Positions 36,961 through 50,376 are shown, counted from the stretch's first letter. The stretch: 64,000 nucleotides of DNA from Gibbula magus (GCA_936450465.1 OW388302.1:14843530-14907529); one strand, 5' to 3'. A program made the numbers and translations. Notes: a model not told the origin generated them from the sequence alone.

Positions 36961-37518
36961 TTTGCCGTTGAAATCACTCCAACTCAACGTAAAACACCGA
37001 ACAAAAACATGCTGAAGTTGTTATTTCAACGGGGCATCTTGACATAATATTTGGTATTTAATGTAAGATTTAATGAAATATGTTATCTGCCTAATGTAAC
37101 TAGGATGTCATTAAACCAAAAAAGCCAAAAAAACTTGTTGACTCTCCTAAATCGTCTAGTTAATGAGCTTTGAAAATGAAGATTTCTTTAAACGTGTATT
37201 TCTAAAAATATGAACAGATTTCAAATTTAGATAAATTGGCATCTGAAGACATGATTTAACTCTATTTCTTACCCAAGCGGGCACAGATATGCCGGGTATT
37301 GAAGTTTTCATAATGGTCATGGGAATTACAGTTTTTCTAAATATAACTTGCATTTTGATTGGTTGACGGAACTACTTTGCGCTCATTCATGAATTGCTTT
37401 GCTCTCATGCTAAATCACATAATTGAACAACATGCAAGGCGAAGCAGCATGCAAGAGTCGCCGACTGTACTGTCGTAATTACGTAATTACACTCCTTTCT
37501 TGCATTCCAACAGATTGA

Positions 37519-38393
37519 TTTATAAGATAAATAGTTGCGTTTGTAAAATTTCCGGGATTCATTGCTATTCAACACCCGCAAATTTAGTTTAAAACCGACG
37601 GCGTTAGCCGGAGGTTTTAAACGCTGAAATTTGCGGGTGTTGAATAGCAATGAATCCCGGAAATTTTACAAACGCAACTATTTATCGATATTGTAACATG
37701 ACCGTTAGTTATCAGGCGTTTTGAAACGAACTCTCTTTTTGCGTACCTATATCTAAGTGGAAAGGACTTTGCGACTGTTCCATTTTTGTTAGAGGTGTGG
37801 TCAGGTCAAAATAAATGTAAATACTCGGCGTAATATGTACATTAGCAACAATTTACACATAAGCTCAAACAGTGTCACTCAACTATGTTCACTTCATAAT
37901 ATTCACGTATCCTTATAGATGGCGATAAACATTTATCTACGACATCAACACAGTAAAAGACCTAGGAACAAAAATCTTAAACTTGCCCTAACCCATTGTG
38001 ACAATGACGCTAAAACGGTTGATCACTATGACGTCATGCCATGGCAACGGCATTCGGTAAACACAGCCGCATGGAAGAAGGCGTCAAACTTGGACAAATC
38101 TTACTTGTAAAATGTTTTTTAGTTACTTGAAACTAATTAATTTTGAGAGTTATTTGAGACCTATACTGCTATACGCAAGTTAGAAAATGACAATGCCACC
38201 TGTCAAATTTGAGTGAGGAACACATATTAAGAGAAATAGAAAAAATACATTTTGAGTCGGGCCGAATCTTGTGAACACGATGTATATGTTCGCGGTGATT
38301 CGCCCAAAGTAATTTGCGGGTATTCATTGTAATTCAACATAGGCAAATCAACCAATCAGAATCAAGGATACACCGAAATCATGTTACAATATA
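37519..38393. mobile_element. Fold-back element, uninterrupted copy
   Basis: About 873 bp shared with 44389-45000 plus 47438-47652. Its left part (37526-37686) is a hairpin with 60-bp perfect arms (GATAAATAGTTGCGTTTG to CACCCGCAAATTT and back) plus a further 10-bp pair (GTTTAAAACC/GGTTTTAAAC). ATATTGTAACATG at 37688-37700 is inverted as CATGTTACAATAT at 38380-38392. It is non-coding. This copy holds AAGTT once (about 38179), the empty site of the insertion seen in the other copy. Confidence 0.75.
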
Positions 38394-38616
38394 AGTTCAC
38401 ATTTTCACAATTTTTCTCTCATTCTGCGACATTGTTTACGATATAAATGAGTTGTTTACGATGTCAGTAAACCATTTTGGGAATTAAATTCAACAGCACC
38501 TTTAGAATATTTCTGGAAAAAAGAGCGCGAGTTGTAAACTATTTAGATGTGCGCATCTTGAAGGTTAAAATGATCTTGGGTAAGAATAAAGAATAACCAA
38601 CTCGCTGCTCGGAATT

Positions 38617-38717
38617 ACGTATTATCTGTCCCTCGTGAATTATTATGTCAAACTCCTCGCTAAAGCTCGGAGTTTATCACAATAATTAACTCGGGACAGA
38701 TAATCCGTAATTCCTCG
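38617..38717. repeat. Imperfect palindrome, about 100 bp
   Basis: GGAATTACG, ATCTGTCCC and GAATTATT on the left pair with AATAATTAA, GGGACAGAT and CGTAATTCC on the right, around AACTCCTCG/CGGAGTTT. It is probably the core of a fold-back repeat. Confidence 0.65.
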
Positions 38718-38759
38718 CGATTATTCTTATATTCAATCGTATGTTTTGTGGATTGACAG

Positions 38760-39335
38760 AAACTCACGTGCAAAAGAAACGTCCCCACATTTTGAAAACA
38801 ATATAAAATGAAATATTGATGTCGGATAAAGTAGATTTTGAATGTATTTGGTAGCCACATGTTTTGTAAAGAAGTATTCACAATTTCATACATCAGAGTG
38901 TGCTTCTTTTATTTTGACATCTGTTCAAATACACATGGGGTGCTAAAATCGCTTTTTAAAGATGTTTTTGGCCCACAATATTTGGTATTTAAGTTTAAAA
39001 CATTGAACAAGTAGAAATTTAATTAATTAAAGATATCTTCGACATAAACAACCTTCTTTGATTTAAATTTGTTGACGGCGTCATTACTGTAGGACGTCAC
39101 AAAACAAGCCAAAACTGGCTTTTTGAGGCTTCTATCTCGTCTAGTTAAGGAGATTTTATAACGACCATTTCTTAAAACTTGTGTTTCTCAGAGTTATGAA
39201 TAGATAATGTTTTGAAAATTCATATTTAGTATTGTTGGGTTATGAAGACATGATGTAACGCTGTTTCAGTCGTATGTATCGCCCGTCGATTGAAATTGTA
39301 TTTTGTATTGGGGCGTTTCTTTTGCACGTGAGTTT
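38760..39335. mobile_element. TIR element starting AAACTCACGTGCAAAAG
   Basis: AAACTCACGTGCAAAAGAAA at 38760 is inverted as TTTCTTTTGCACGTGAGTTT ending at 39335, enclosing 576 bp with no transposase. No target duplication was visible. The terminus resembles Tc1-like CACTCACG...AAAAGAAACG ends (compare 53255). Confidence 0.6.
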
Positions 39336-40124
39336 ATCTTGTATGTTGTATGGTATCGTTTCGTGTGCCCCTGGATGTATAGTTAGGTTTTAAAATAAGT
39401 GTCTATACCTAGCTATCGTAATCTTGAAAAGTGTAAAAATATGTTGACACAAGTCTCTAATGCCGGGAAGGATAACATGATAACTGGGCTTGAAAAGATA
39501 AAACAACACCCGGTTGGATAATGGTTCTAATTTATTTGATAACTGGCTTGTTTATCTATTTTAACACATTATTTCATATATCACATGAATATAAATGGCA
39601 TGGTTATACTTTATACCACATTCTATTATAATACAACAACAACATTTTACAATTACATATCATCTGCTTAATCACAATACTTTCACTATAGATTAGGGCA
39701 AGAAATATACGATTCCAATACCTGAATGACGTAATGAATGTTTTATTTTTTTAAATCGACCCTCGATCCTTGAAGGAGACATGGTTTTAGGATTTCTTGA
39801 CAAATATGATATATACTGACCAACAAAAGAAAGGTTACACTTGTTGATACCCCTTTCACCTGGAGTACATTGCATTGATATTTTCCGATAGACGTTTGAA
39901 TACTATTGATCCATAATGGTATTTTGAATATCATAGAAATCCATAACGTTTCAGAAAACAATGGAATAGTCTCAAAATGCACATGTTTTTCAATAACTAT
40001 GTAAAACTACTCGCCACCCGCCCCTGACTTATCTAAAACAGTTCATAATAAAACAGAACCTATACAAAGTGTTTAGGCTACCTATTTCTTTAGCATATAC
40101 ATATACCACTGTTTAAGAATCTCT

Positions 40125-40390
40125 CAAATTATGGCAAGATAAATGTTCAAAGTCCATTTTCAAAATTGATTTATCATACACATACATTATAAAATACCAC
40201 AGGACACGATGTAGCATGGTAAGCCGATTCTCGATGGGGGGTCATTTCAAAGACGTTTTTGCTATTTATTTCAAGGGTAGATTTATAACAGCAGTTACCA
40301 TGGCTACATCGCTATCAAGATATGGACATTTTACGCCAATATGTATATGATAGCTTAAGTGTTGATTTCAGCGCTATACCAACATTTAAT
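40125..40390 (+). repeat. Satellite-associated module, partial copy 3
   Basis: GGTCATTTCAAAGACG, then GCAGTTACCATGGCTAC, and the following text match 8235-8400 and 34540-34730. No satellite array follows. Confidence 0.6.
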
Positions 40391-41506
40391 GTATGAAGTT
40401 TAATCCTACTTAGAACTTACTTTGAGTTTACAATTATAAAAATATATATATATGTATATATATATATATTTTTACCCGATTATTTTTTAATGCTTCATTA
40501 TTCCCTTTCTTATAAATACGAAATGATTTTTGTCGAATCCTCTGTTGAAATTAACATAATCACCCATTGAATAATGTAATAGTGCAATCAGTCTGGATAA
40601 ACAACACTAGTGTAATATCACAAGAATATGACGTCATAATGATTTTCAGTTGTGACGTCACAATTCCAGTACCGCTGTTAAGTTAGTATTTGATTCCGAG
40701 TTACTCACAACATTTTCTATTAAATCAAAATGTTATGTGTTGATGTTGACGAGTTAAAACACAATATTAATAAATTATTTAAATACGGATATAAAAAAGA
40801 AACTGAACGATCTTCTGTGTTATAATAATTTTACAGATTCAAGGAAGATTTTGCAGCAAACTCGCTTTCGCTCGTGTGATACTAGTTCTTTCGATGGTTT
40901 AATAAATCTGGTATTACAAATTGATATTTAGTAGCCACTTTATATTATTAATGAGGCAAATATGAATACAAAACAAACAAGCACCTTCTCAGTATATAAA
41001 CAATAAATCATAATATTTGAATTTGAAGTAAATATGTTTTCTGTGCCCAATGAGTTAAAACTTGAAATTTGAAAAACCTTGATCACAGAAATAGTTTGAT
41101 CTAACACTATATGACAGCACAATGTTCTCACTAATGTCGCTGTTGAACGATTACGTATGACTAATATGGCATCATCTATATCACGTGACATCAATGCAGC
41201 AGTATGTTATGCATATATCTATATTCATTAAGGATATATACTATATAGGTCTTCACCTGAAAACATATTCCTGTTGGACCAAATCACAACCGTTAATGCA
41301 ATTCACAATTATGAAGATACTGCAACACGATGAATATCGTTGTTACCGTACGCCGTGTCACAACCAGTGAAAACAATTCAACAATCGCCCTCCATCTCAG
41401 GCAGTTCAATCACAACTATGGCAAGGGTCTATCAGGCTTTCAGTTCAATGTCCTCAGTTTCAACAAAAGTTGACAATAAATTCACTCTTCAATTTCCAAA
41501 TGCGTC
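40391..41506. other. 3' flank of histidine decarboxylase; no gene seen
   Basis: AT-rich, with a TATATA tract at 40441-40470. TTTAAT near 40908 (ATTAAA on the minus strand) is one possible weak polyadenylation signal. Nothing else was recognised. Confidence 0.4.
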
Positions 41507-42055
41507 TTAATCTTCAAACGGCTTACCACAATGCTTACAAATCAAGTGCACTCCGTTCAAAACAAGATGGCCGTTACTTCCCTCAACGACCTTGACCCCT
41601 TTAACTTCCGGTTCGTCGCCATTTTCCTCCACACTGTCACCTCGGTAGAATCCCACCTGCGAGTCGCTTTCATAGGACGACGTCTCCAGAATTTCGTCAA
41701 TCTTCGAATCAAGAGAACCCTGCTTGAACCTTCCAGGGGCGCGCTTGATTGCGAAAAGATTGCAGTCTAAACTTTGCTGTTTAGACTGATCCCTCAACTT
41801 TATACGCCTCCGGGGAGATAACCGCAGTGCTTTTCCGTTGAAGTCACCCCGGCTTATCTCCCTTGCGAACTCCACGATCATGTTGTTGTTGTCAAAAACT
41901 GCGGCGAAGCTTCCATTGATGAATTTAGGGGACATGGGGACGTTGCTGAGAATTAAGCTCATCCCAAAGTCCTTCCGCTTGATACTGGGGACGCGCATGA
42001 TAACGTGTCTCTTCTCGGCCGGCGCAGGGGGGATTTCTTCCTCGTCCTCGCTTAC
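41507..42055 (-). CDS. HDC: HDC last coding exon (C-terminal extension)
   Basis: 182 residues starting [17 protein letters not shown], after the acceptor TCTCTGTTTTAAG. It is acidic, then basic ([16 protein letters not shown]), ending [12 protein letters not shown]. There is no domain I recognise apart from a C-x2-C pair at the end. HDCs commonly carry long, poorly conserved C-terminal extensions that in mammals are removed or influence stability. The exon begins GTAAGC, so acceptor and a consensus donor are directly juxtaposed. Confidence 0.85.
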   Translation of the reverse strand, partial: VSEDEEEIPPAPAEKRHVIMRVPSIKRKDFGMSLILSNVPMSPKFINGSFAAVFDNNNMIVEFAREISRGDFNGKALRLSPRRRIKLRDQSKQQSLDCNLFAIKRAPGRFKQGSLDSKIDEILETSSYESDSQVGFYRGDSVEENGDEPEVKGVKVVEGSNGHLVLNGVHLICKHCGKPFED

Positions 42056-45000
42056 CTTAAAACAGAGAAAACCCTTGTCTGCAACAGATGTTACAAAAAT
42101 CAATCACAGTGGTTTCATTTCATTTCTTATTCAAACACAATTTCTATTATGGAAAAACCACGTGGTTTTACATTCTGAATACGCTTCGACAACCCCCCCC
42201 CCCCAAAAAAAAAAAAGGGAGAACAAAAATGGTATTGTACCTCTATGATACCTTGTATCTAAATCTCTATTTTCAAATGTAATATCTGAACTTCGTAGTA
42301 ATTCATATTAATTAATTGTTTATTTTTTTATAATTTTATTTTGGACTATTTTGCACGTAACCACTACCAGTGATATTAAAGGAAATGTTTCCAAAAATTT
42401 TGAATGGGTTTAGATTTCAACGATCTTTTTTCGATATTTCATGTATTAAACGTAGATTTGAAAGTTCATTAAGGCTTATGAGAGAAAATGTAAGTATATG
42501 CACGTTACAAAAATGAATGTATCGAAGTGTTAAGTGTTAAGGGATAGAGTAAGGTGTATGTAAGTAAATTAACTGATGCACTGAAAAAGGGTAACCAATG
42601 TTACCAACTCCGAAAATGGCGTCTGAAGCAATCATGGCTGATCGCATGTTTTTTGTTTAAAGGGAAAGTTCTATCACCGATCTATCGGCAGCATCCGCCA
42701 ACTTGGTTTCTTGGCATTTCGTAAAATGAAAACACGCTATATGTAACCCAATTTAATAATTTTGTAATAATAACACATATACACTGACAGAATAGTCCCA
42801 TAGTAACACATAACGTATCATAAAACTAATAAAAAAATATGCTATTAGGCCGAAGCGAAATTTTCCCGCAGCGCCGATAAATGGCTTCACTTCCCCTTTT
42901 TTATTTGTCAACAAATATGCGCCTGTCTTTATCAAGTTGTGAAGTGTAGAGTCATCAAAGTATTAACTTCATTAATATCATTCGATTTGACTCAGTTTTA
43001 ATCATGTATTAAAAGCATATATGTGTGTAAACGGAAATATCCTCTTGAATTTCGTTTCCACAAAAAATACCCCGATAGAACCTTCCTTTTCAATGCATTT
43101 CACATGTACCTATACTTGGCTATTTCTCCACAATATGACTCTTAGTCCTTATTTGAGTTACCATTAGAAATATTAAAAAAATATTGTTTCAGTTACCCTT
43201 CTCTCGCTTGAATTTGTTCACACATATTAGATGTATTTAATCACTCCCGTCATGTGAGGATTCTTTGGTGAATGTCCAATTCATACACATCGATAAGAGG
43301 TAGAAATATATCCTAGTGTAAATATTGACAGCATTTAAGGAAAACTAAGTCACGTTTGCTTAGGCTACCATTTTCAGAGTGGGTAACTGTAGTTACCCTT
43401 CTCAGTATAGATCATATCTATTTTTGTGACAATGCCTTTGAATTTAGAACTTAGAAATAGAAGTGGATACTATCTCATTCCATTTTGTTAAAAAAATGAC
43501 AAAAGAGCAAATTCAACATGCAGGCTCCCTTCACCAAAACAAGGGAGATAACTCCCGTTATACCTCGTCCTCGTCCGCCAACACACGCGTGGCGGTGTCC
43601 TGAATGATTGTCCAATCGCGAGCGAGATCGGCGTCTGTTGTGTACTGTGACGTCACGGTGAATCTGATGACGTATTTCTCTTTCAGGGCGGCGGGAACCA
43701 TATGTACTTTCCCACATTTGTTTAGTCGCTTCAACAGAGCCTCTGTGTTGTCGTTGTCGTCCTAAAATTAATTTGTTTTATAATTCATATTTTGAAGATT
43801 GATCACTTATCATCTATATAACATTTATCAATCATATTGGATAAAAGTCTCGGATATTCATATGATTTTATCAACTAGTAAAGAGAACCAAATATGTATC
43901 AAATATATCAACACGAGTTCATAAAAGTAACAGTTTCTCCATTACGTTTTCAATGAAAGTTGACATCACCACTGGCATTTGTCTGAATAAAGTCACCGAT
44001 CGCAAAGCTCGCAGATCAAATATTTGACTCACAATGTTATGACGTCGAAAACACGATGTCGTCACAACTTATAATTGTGTCACCGTAAGGCAGTAAAACA
44101 TGCGCTAAATGTAGGCCTACTGCAAATAAAAAGTTGTTTATGAAATAAAATATTAACGCTTTCCCCATCGAATCGTATTTGTCTTAAATATATTGGAATA
44201 GGTTTCCGTGAATGATAAGCTTAACGATTTTATTAAAGACAATTTGTTGCAAATTGAAAAAAATATGCTGCGAATGTATCTGTAATTGATTTTTTAGAAC
44301 TTTTAGAAGAAGCGCTCATAAAATATGTATAACTTGCATATCAACGATGTATCTGTCTACGGCACAATCGTGATATAAAGGAGTTGTTTATAAGATAAAT
44401 AGTTGCGTTTGTAAAATTTCCGGGATTCATTGTTATTCAACACCCGCAAATTGAGTTTAAAACCGAGCGGAAATTTTACAAACGCAAATATATATCGATA
44501 TTGTAATATGACCGTTAGTTATCGGGCGTTTTGGAGCGAACTCTCTTTTTGTGTACCAAACACTAAGTGGAAAGGACTTTGCGACTGTTCCATTTTTGTA
44601 AGAGGTGTGGTCAAGTCAAAACAAATGAAAATACTCGGCGTAATATGTACATTAGCAACAATGTACATCCAACTCCGAACAGTGTCATTCAACTATGGTC
44701 AATTAAAATATTCATGTATCCTTTAAGATGGCGATAAACATTTATCTACGACATCAACACAGTAAAATACCAACAAACATCTTAAACTTGCCCTAAAGCA
44801 TTCTGACAATGACGCTAGCATTGTGACGTCGAAACGGTTCATCACTATGACGTCATGCCATGGCAATGGCATTCGGTAAAAACAACCGCATAGAAGAAGG
44901 CCTCAAATTTGGACAAATCTAACTAGTTGAAAACATTTTAGTTACTTGAAACTAATTCATATTGAGAGTTATGTGTCACCCATACGGGTATACACAAGTT

Positions 45001-48000
45001 CACAGGGGGTATTCGACTGTACAGGGAAACCGGATGTTGCACGCCTGCAACAACCAATTTCCCGCTGTACAGTTTTTACGAAGTACCCCTGTCTTCACGC
45101 TCACGGTAATTATAGAACATATTATCTTTAAAATGGACTCAAACTTTATATGTCGACAGATGAAGCTTTCTTGTACCCTAAACTACCCTCCTTATAATGT
45201 GACAATCGTTCAATCTCTTTATCCGGACGATTTACTGTCGTTTTTCATATCACGTTAGCATGCCTTACGAAAATATGTCTAAATTTGTCTATTACAGCAA
45301 TATAGATTAATTATTTCCCTCAATTACACATTTTCTATGTAAAGCTAATGCAGATTGTATAATATGATTTTGAAAGCACGAAAATTCGGACTGTTTCAAG
45401 CCCCTGTGTTGCCTAAAACTAAACTGTACGTTAAATGGTTGTTGCTGCTGCCTCGGGCAGTGACTGTACAGGTTGTTGCGTATTTACAGAGTGACAGCCG
45501 TCTGGTTGGTAACCGAAAAATAGAATATCACAAAATATGTGCATGTTTATTCTGCGTATTATAATTAATTTGCATTATTTGTAAACCTGTTCATGTATTA
45601 TTGAGGTCGGATTCGACACATATGGTTAACCTAACATTCAGGTATCCGACAAAATAGTGTTTCACTAAAACTAACATGCAGTTTTATGTGGAATGAAAAC
45701 ATAATGTACGGAACTTCTTGATTCTTTCAGAAATGGATGTCGAACCTTTGAATGAGTCTTGTATTTCGTTAAGTTATTCACTTGTCACAAGTGAAACGTG
45801 GGTTGACTCAGAGCTGACAGGTTCATCATACACATTTTCTTGTGATGTACTAGCTGCTTCCACTGATGTAATGCATTCTACTATTTTCACTGTGAGCATT
45901 TCCCTATCAGGAATGCATGTCTTATTATTATCCCCCGCCGCGCGTTTAGCGCGAAGCGGGGGATATAGTTTTAGGCTGCGTGCGTCCGTCCGTGCATACG
46001 TTCGTACGAAATGGAATAACTCAAATACTATTCACTGGATTCTTTTCATAATTTGCATATGGGTTCATCATAGGGAGAGTTATGTTCCTACAGAGGTTTA
46101 TGACATTGACCTTCATTTCAAGGTCACAAAAAGACTTTTTCATTTTACTCTTGTCAACAGGATATATCAAGAACCATTCACTGGATTCTCTTCATATCTT
46201 ACACATAGCTTCTCCAAGGAAAGACAAAGGGCTGATTAGATTTTGGTGATCTTGACTTTATTCTCAAGGTCATAGCGGAACTTTGAATTTTTCGACATGT
46301 TAATGTACATGTAAAGCTTGTCAGCGGTATATCTCAAGAACCATTCACCGGAATTCCATCATATATTACACAAAGCACCTCCAAGGGAAGACAAAGGGCT
46401 GATTATATATTTTTTAACCTTGACATTATTATCTAGGTCACAGCAGAACTTTGAGTTTGTCGACATGTTAAGCTTGTCAGGGAATCGATATCACAAGAAC
46501 TGTTCATTGGATACTAATCATCATCTTACACCAGTGGTTCTTTTAGGGAAAATTAAGAGCCCAGTCGATTTTGCTGATCTTGACATTATTTTTCAATTTT
46601 GAAGTATTAATTTGCGGCGGGGGATCATGTCACCTTAGTGACAACTACTTGTCTTTAATTAATTTGGCAGGTACAATGTTTTGAAAGTTCTTGGTCTGTA
46701 GGTTTAATTTACCAGTAGTACTGCAATCAAAGATGCGATGGCGGACCTTTAACACATTTGTTGGATGAGCATCTACAGAATGGTTAATGACCGTCTCAAA
46801 GTCCGACGAAAAAGTACAATAGTAGCAATGGAAAGCCGCCATAATTGAAATGATATACGCTGAATGCATGTAGCCTGAAAAAGTAAATGAAGTTGAACAC
46901 GAATGGTATTATATATCATGCATCATAGAATCATTACAACTCCCTGTACAGTATAAACATCCTTAACTGCAACCCCCTGTACAGTGCTGGTGCAACAACC
47001 ATAAGAGCGTACAGTCACTATTTTGCCTTGTTTTTCTTTAAATATAAAGAGATGAGCATTGAAAAGTCACACAAGTCTTCGAATAAGAATTATTTTACTA
47101 TGTAACTTTATAAAAGTACTGTATGATCACCACGTGCGTAATAAGATGACTTAAACACGCTTTTTCGCGATCGCTACGCTAGCTTCAATCGGCCTGCCAC
47201 TTGGAACAGGCATTTATGACAATAATAGAAACATTATCGTTATTATGAGATTGCACATATGAGGAGAAAAGCTTGAACAACTTAAATTTATAGCATTTCT
47301 ATAGCTAAAGGAGGAGAATAACTCAAACTAACCGTGAACGTGAAGACAGGGGTACTTCGTAAAAACTGTACAGCGGGAAATTGGTTGTTGCAGGCGTGCA
47401 ACATCCGGTTTCCCTGTACAGTCGAATACCCCCTGTGAAGTTAGAAAATGACAATGACACATGTCAAACTTGAGTAATGCACACTTTTTAAGAGAAATCG
47501 AAAAATTAAATCTTGAGTCTAACCGAATCCAGAAAACATGATGTATCAGTTCGCCGTGATTCGCCGGAAGTTATTTGCGGGTATACTTGTCATTCAACAT
47601 ACGAAAACAAACCAATCAGAATCAAGGATACACTGAAGTCATGTTACAATAATCTATAATACTTGATTCTGTTTTAGAAATACCTTCAGGCAGAATACGA
47701 CCATTCCTAGGACCCTCTCAGCCGGAACTTCGAACCTCGTGTCTTTTCGGACCATCGTCTCAAACTGCTTGGCCAGGCGGATACCCTACAGTGTATATTG
47801 TCAGTCTTTTAAAGAGACTGTAGCACATTTTTGCAAGTTTTTTTGTTGAAAATTTCCAATTTATAATGATGGCTTATGCCATTTTATATTTACTTCAGAG
47901 GGTAAAACATCTTATAACACCAACCGATACCCGCAGTGTTAATAACAGTGTTGCGTATAAAGCAAAACATTGCATGGTGGCCATATTAATGTGAACACAT

Positions 48001-50153
48001 TTTATTATTACGAATTACAAATGGCTTAACCGAACCATGTACACTCATTTTATTAAATTTGATTTTCCGAAGAGAGGAGGATAACAGCGTAAATTTCATC
48101 AACTTATTTGAGCGAAAAAACTGCTACTGCCTCTTTAATGTATAGTTATCAATATATACCGCGAAATGTTACACTAATGTTACAGGCTGCATAAAAAGTT
48201 AAGGGCGAGGGCGGTATGACTTTCATGTTATTTATTTTTTGGTAAAATTATGACGAGGAAGCAGTGTATTTTAATTTTCCCATGAGAATATAGCTTAGAA
48301 GTAGTACAAAATATGCAAACCCTTATTTTTGGTGGACAGCGTGCTTTATGAGACAATAAAACATGCTCGTGATTTAATACGTCAGTTAGAGCGTCGCTTA
48401 GCATATGACGTCATATTTTACGTCACGTTGATTGTTCAAAGGCTTGTGAATTAGCCATTAATATTTATAAAAATATAGTTTATACAAAAAAATTATATCA
48501 CATCGGTTTTGATATAAAAGCGAGTAATTGTTTAAGGGTATCTCGTATAAGAAACAGAAGACTCGTTGTTTGCCTAACGAACTCGTATAATAATCTCATA
48601 TATTTACCTCTCTGACGTGTTTACGTATCCCCTCCACTCCGAACATGCGAAGCACGAACCACAACTTTAGAGCCCGGAATCTTTTACTGAGGGGAACCTG
48701 CCAATGCTGAAAGGTGGACATGAAAAAAAAAATCAATGAAATATAAATATGTAAGGTACATTTACGTTGGATATATGATCAAAGAGAGTGATGGCACATG
48801 TCCACATATGACGTCACTAGGGGTGTAACAATACATCGAACTATCGATGCATCGCAATAGTTGGCTTGGCAATAGTACTATATCGATAGTACAGTCAAGT
48901 CGCGATAGTCCGGCCACCGATAATACGAATCTCGCAGTGCCCGAACATACAAAAACACTATCGCTATCGCAATAGTAAGGTTAGCTATCGATACTATCGA
49001 AACTATTAAATTTCCCTTAATTATGAATGATCTACACAATCCTCACTGCATTTAATTCAAGATTTTTAATTTTATAATGTCAAAAAACCCTATCTCAATA
49101 GTTATTGCAATAGTGAGTTACAATAGTCTATCGCTATCGCAATAGTAAGTGGCAATAGACTATCGCTATCACAATAGTCTCTTTGGGTCAATAGTCATCC
49201 CTAGACGTCACTATTACTATTAACGTGACGTCACCAACCGTTGCGTGGTGACATATGTCCTCATAACTCACCACATAGATCAATGTGGACATGATACACT
49301 ATTCTTACCAATTAATTATGATAAGACAGTTGGTGTGACCAGTATAATAAAACTTATCTCTCCAATGTTGACTGAGTTTGCCGATATTTTCATGACGGTT
49401 CGTCAGTCGATGAGAGATAAAGGAAATTAATTAAAACTTAAAAATATATTCAGATTATTACACGAGAGTAGATACAACACCGATTTCTATCAACCGAGTA
49501 CATTATGTTTCCGCACAAAATAAGAATTAATGTACTGAAAATATTGACCATAAGCTATATGTTTATTTTTCAAAGATGCATTTTTTTCTAATCGTTTACA
49601 AAGGTGAAGCAACTATAGGCTGAATGTCCCCATCACAATTTCAAGAGATGAAACAAGTGATATAGGCAAACAACACATTTCTATAACTATGTTTTATGTT
49701 GAAATCGACTAACTTTAACGGTTTTACCATCTGAGGGGTCAGATTTTGACGTCGTGAAACAATGGGCCGATGTAACAAATGAATTTATGACGTCACATTG
49801 TCACTATGATGACGAATTGGGCATGGCAAGATCATTAAGGACACAATAAGGCCAACAAGGATAATATCATATCAAAGCAGAATATATATCAAAATCTTGA
49901 CAATCTTATGATGTCATTTAGACAAGTAGAACGTGAGATATGTTGCTTCCGAATGCGCCAACATTAGACAAACATGAAGTTAGCCAAGAAGCGACATATA
50001 TCCTCTATATATACTTACATGTACATATATAGATATAAACTTACCATGTAATCAATCGCTGCACCTGAAACAAATAATAATCAAATATGATACACATGGT
50101 TACAAACTGTTAAATTGTTGTATTTAATTTTAACATTACTTCTTGTAATTTTT

Positions 50154-50205
<52 letters not shown>

Positions 50206-50206
50206 G

Positions 50207-50241
<35 letters not shown>

Positions 50242-50242
50242 G

Positions 50243-50277
<35 letters not shown>

Positions 50278-50344
50278 GCTACTACTACTGCTACTGCTAC
50301 TACTACTACTACTTGTAGAAGTAGTAGTACTACTACTACTACTG

Positions 50345-50376
<32 letters not shown>

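Larger units (their letters stand above)
44389..47652. mobile_element. Fold-back element, copy split by a 2.4-kb insertion
   Basis: 44389-45000 and 47438-47652 match the left and right parts of the uninterrupted copy at 37519-38393. The right arm of the long hairpin is mostly deleted here. The two halves are separated by the TIR element 45001-47437, with AAGTT repeated on both sides. The whole lies in the HDC intron between exons g and h. Confidence 0.8.

Noticed and set aside
45718..46239. 173-codon plus-strand protein
   Set aside because: It crosses from the transposon into the nested CCCCCGCCGC repeat; the minus-strand frame is the one that continues across the insertion.
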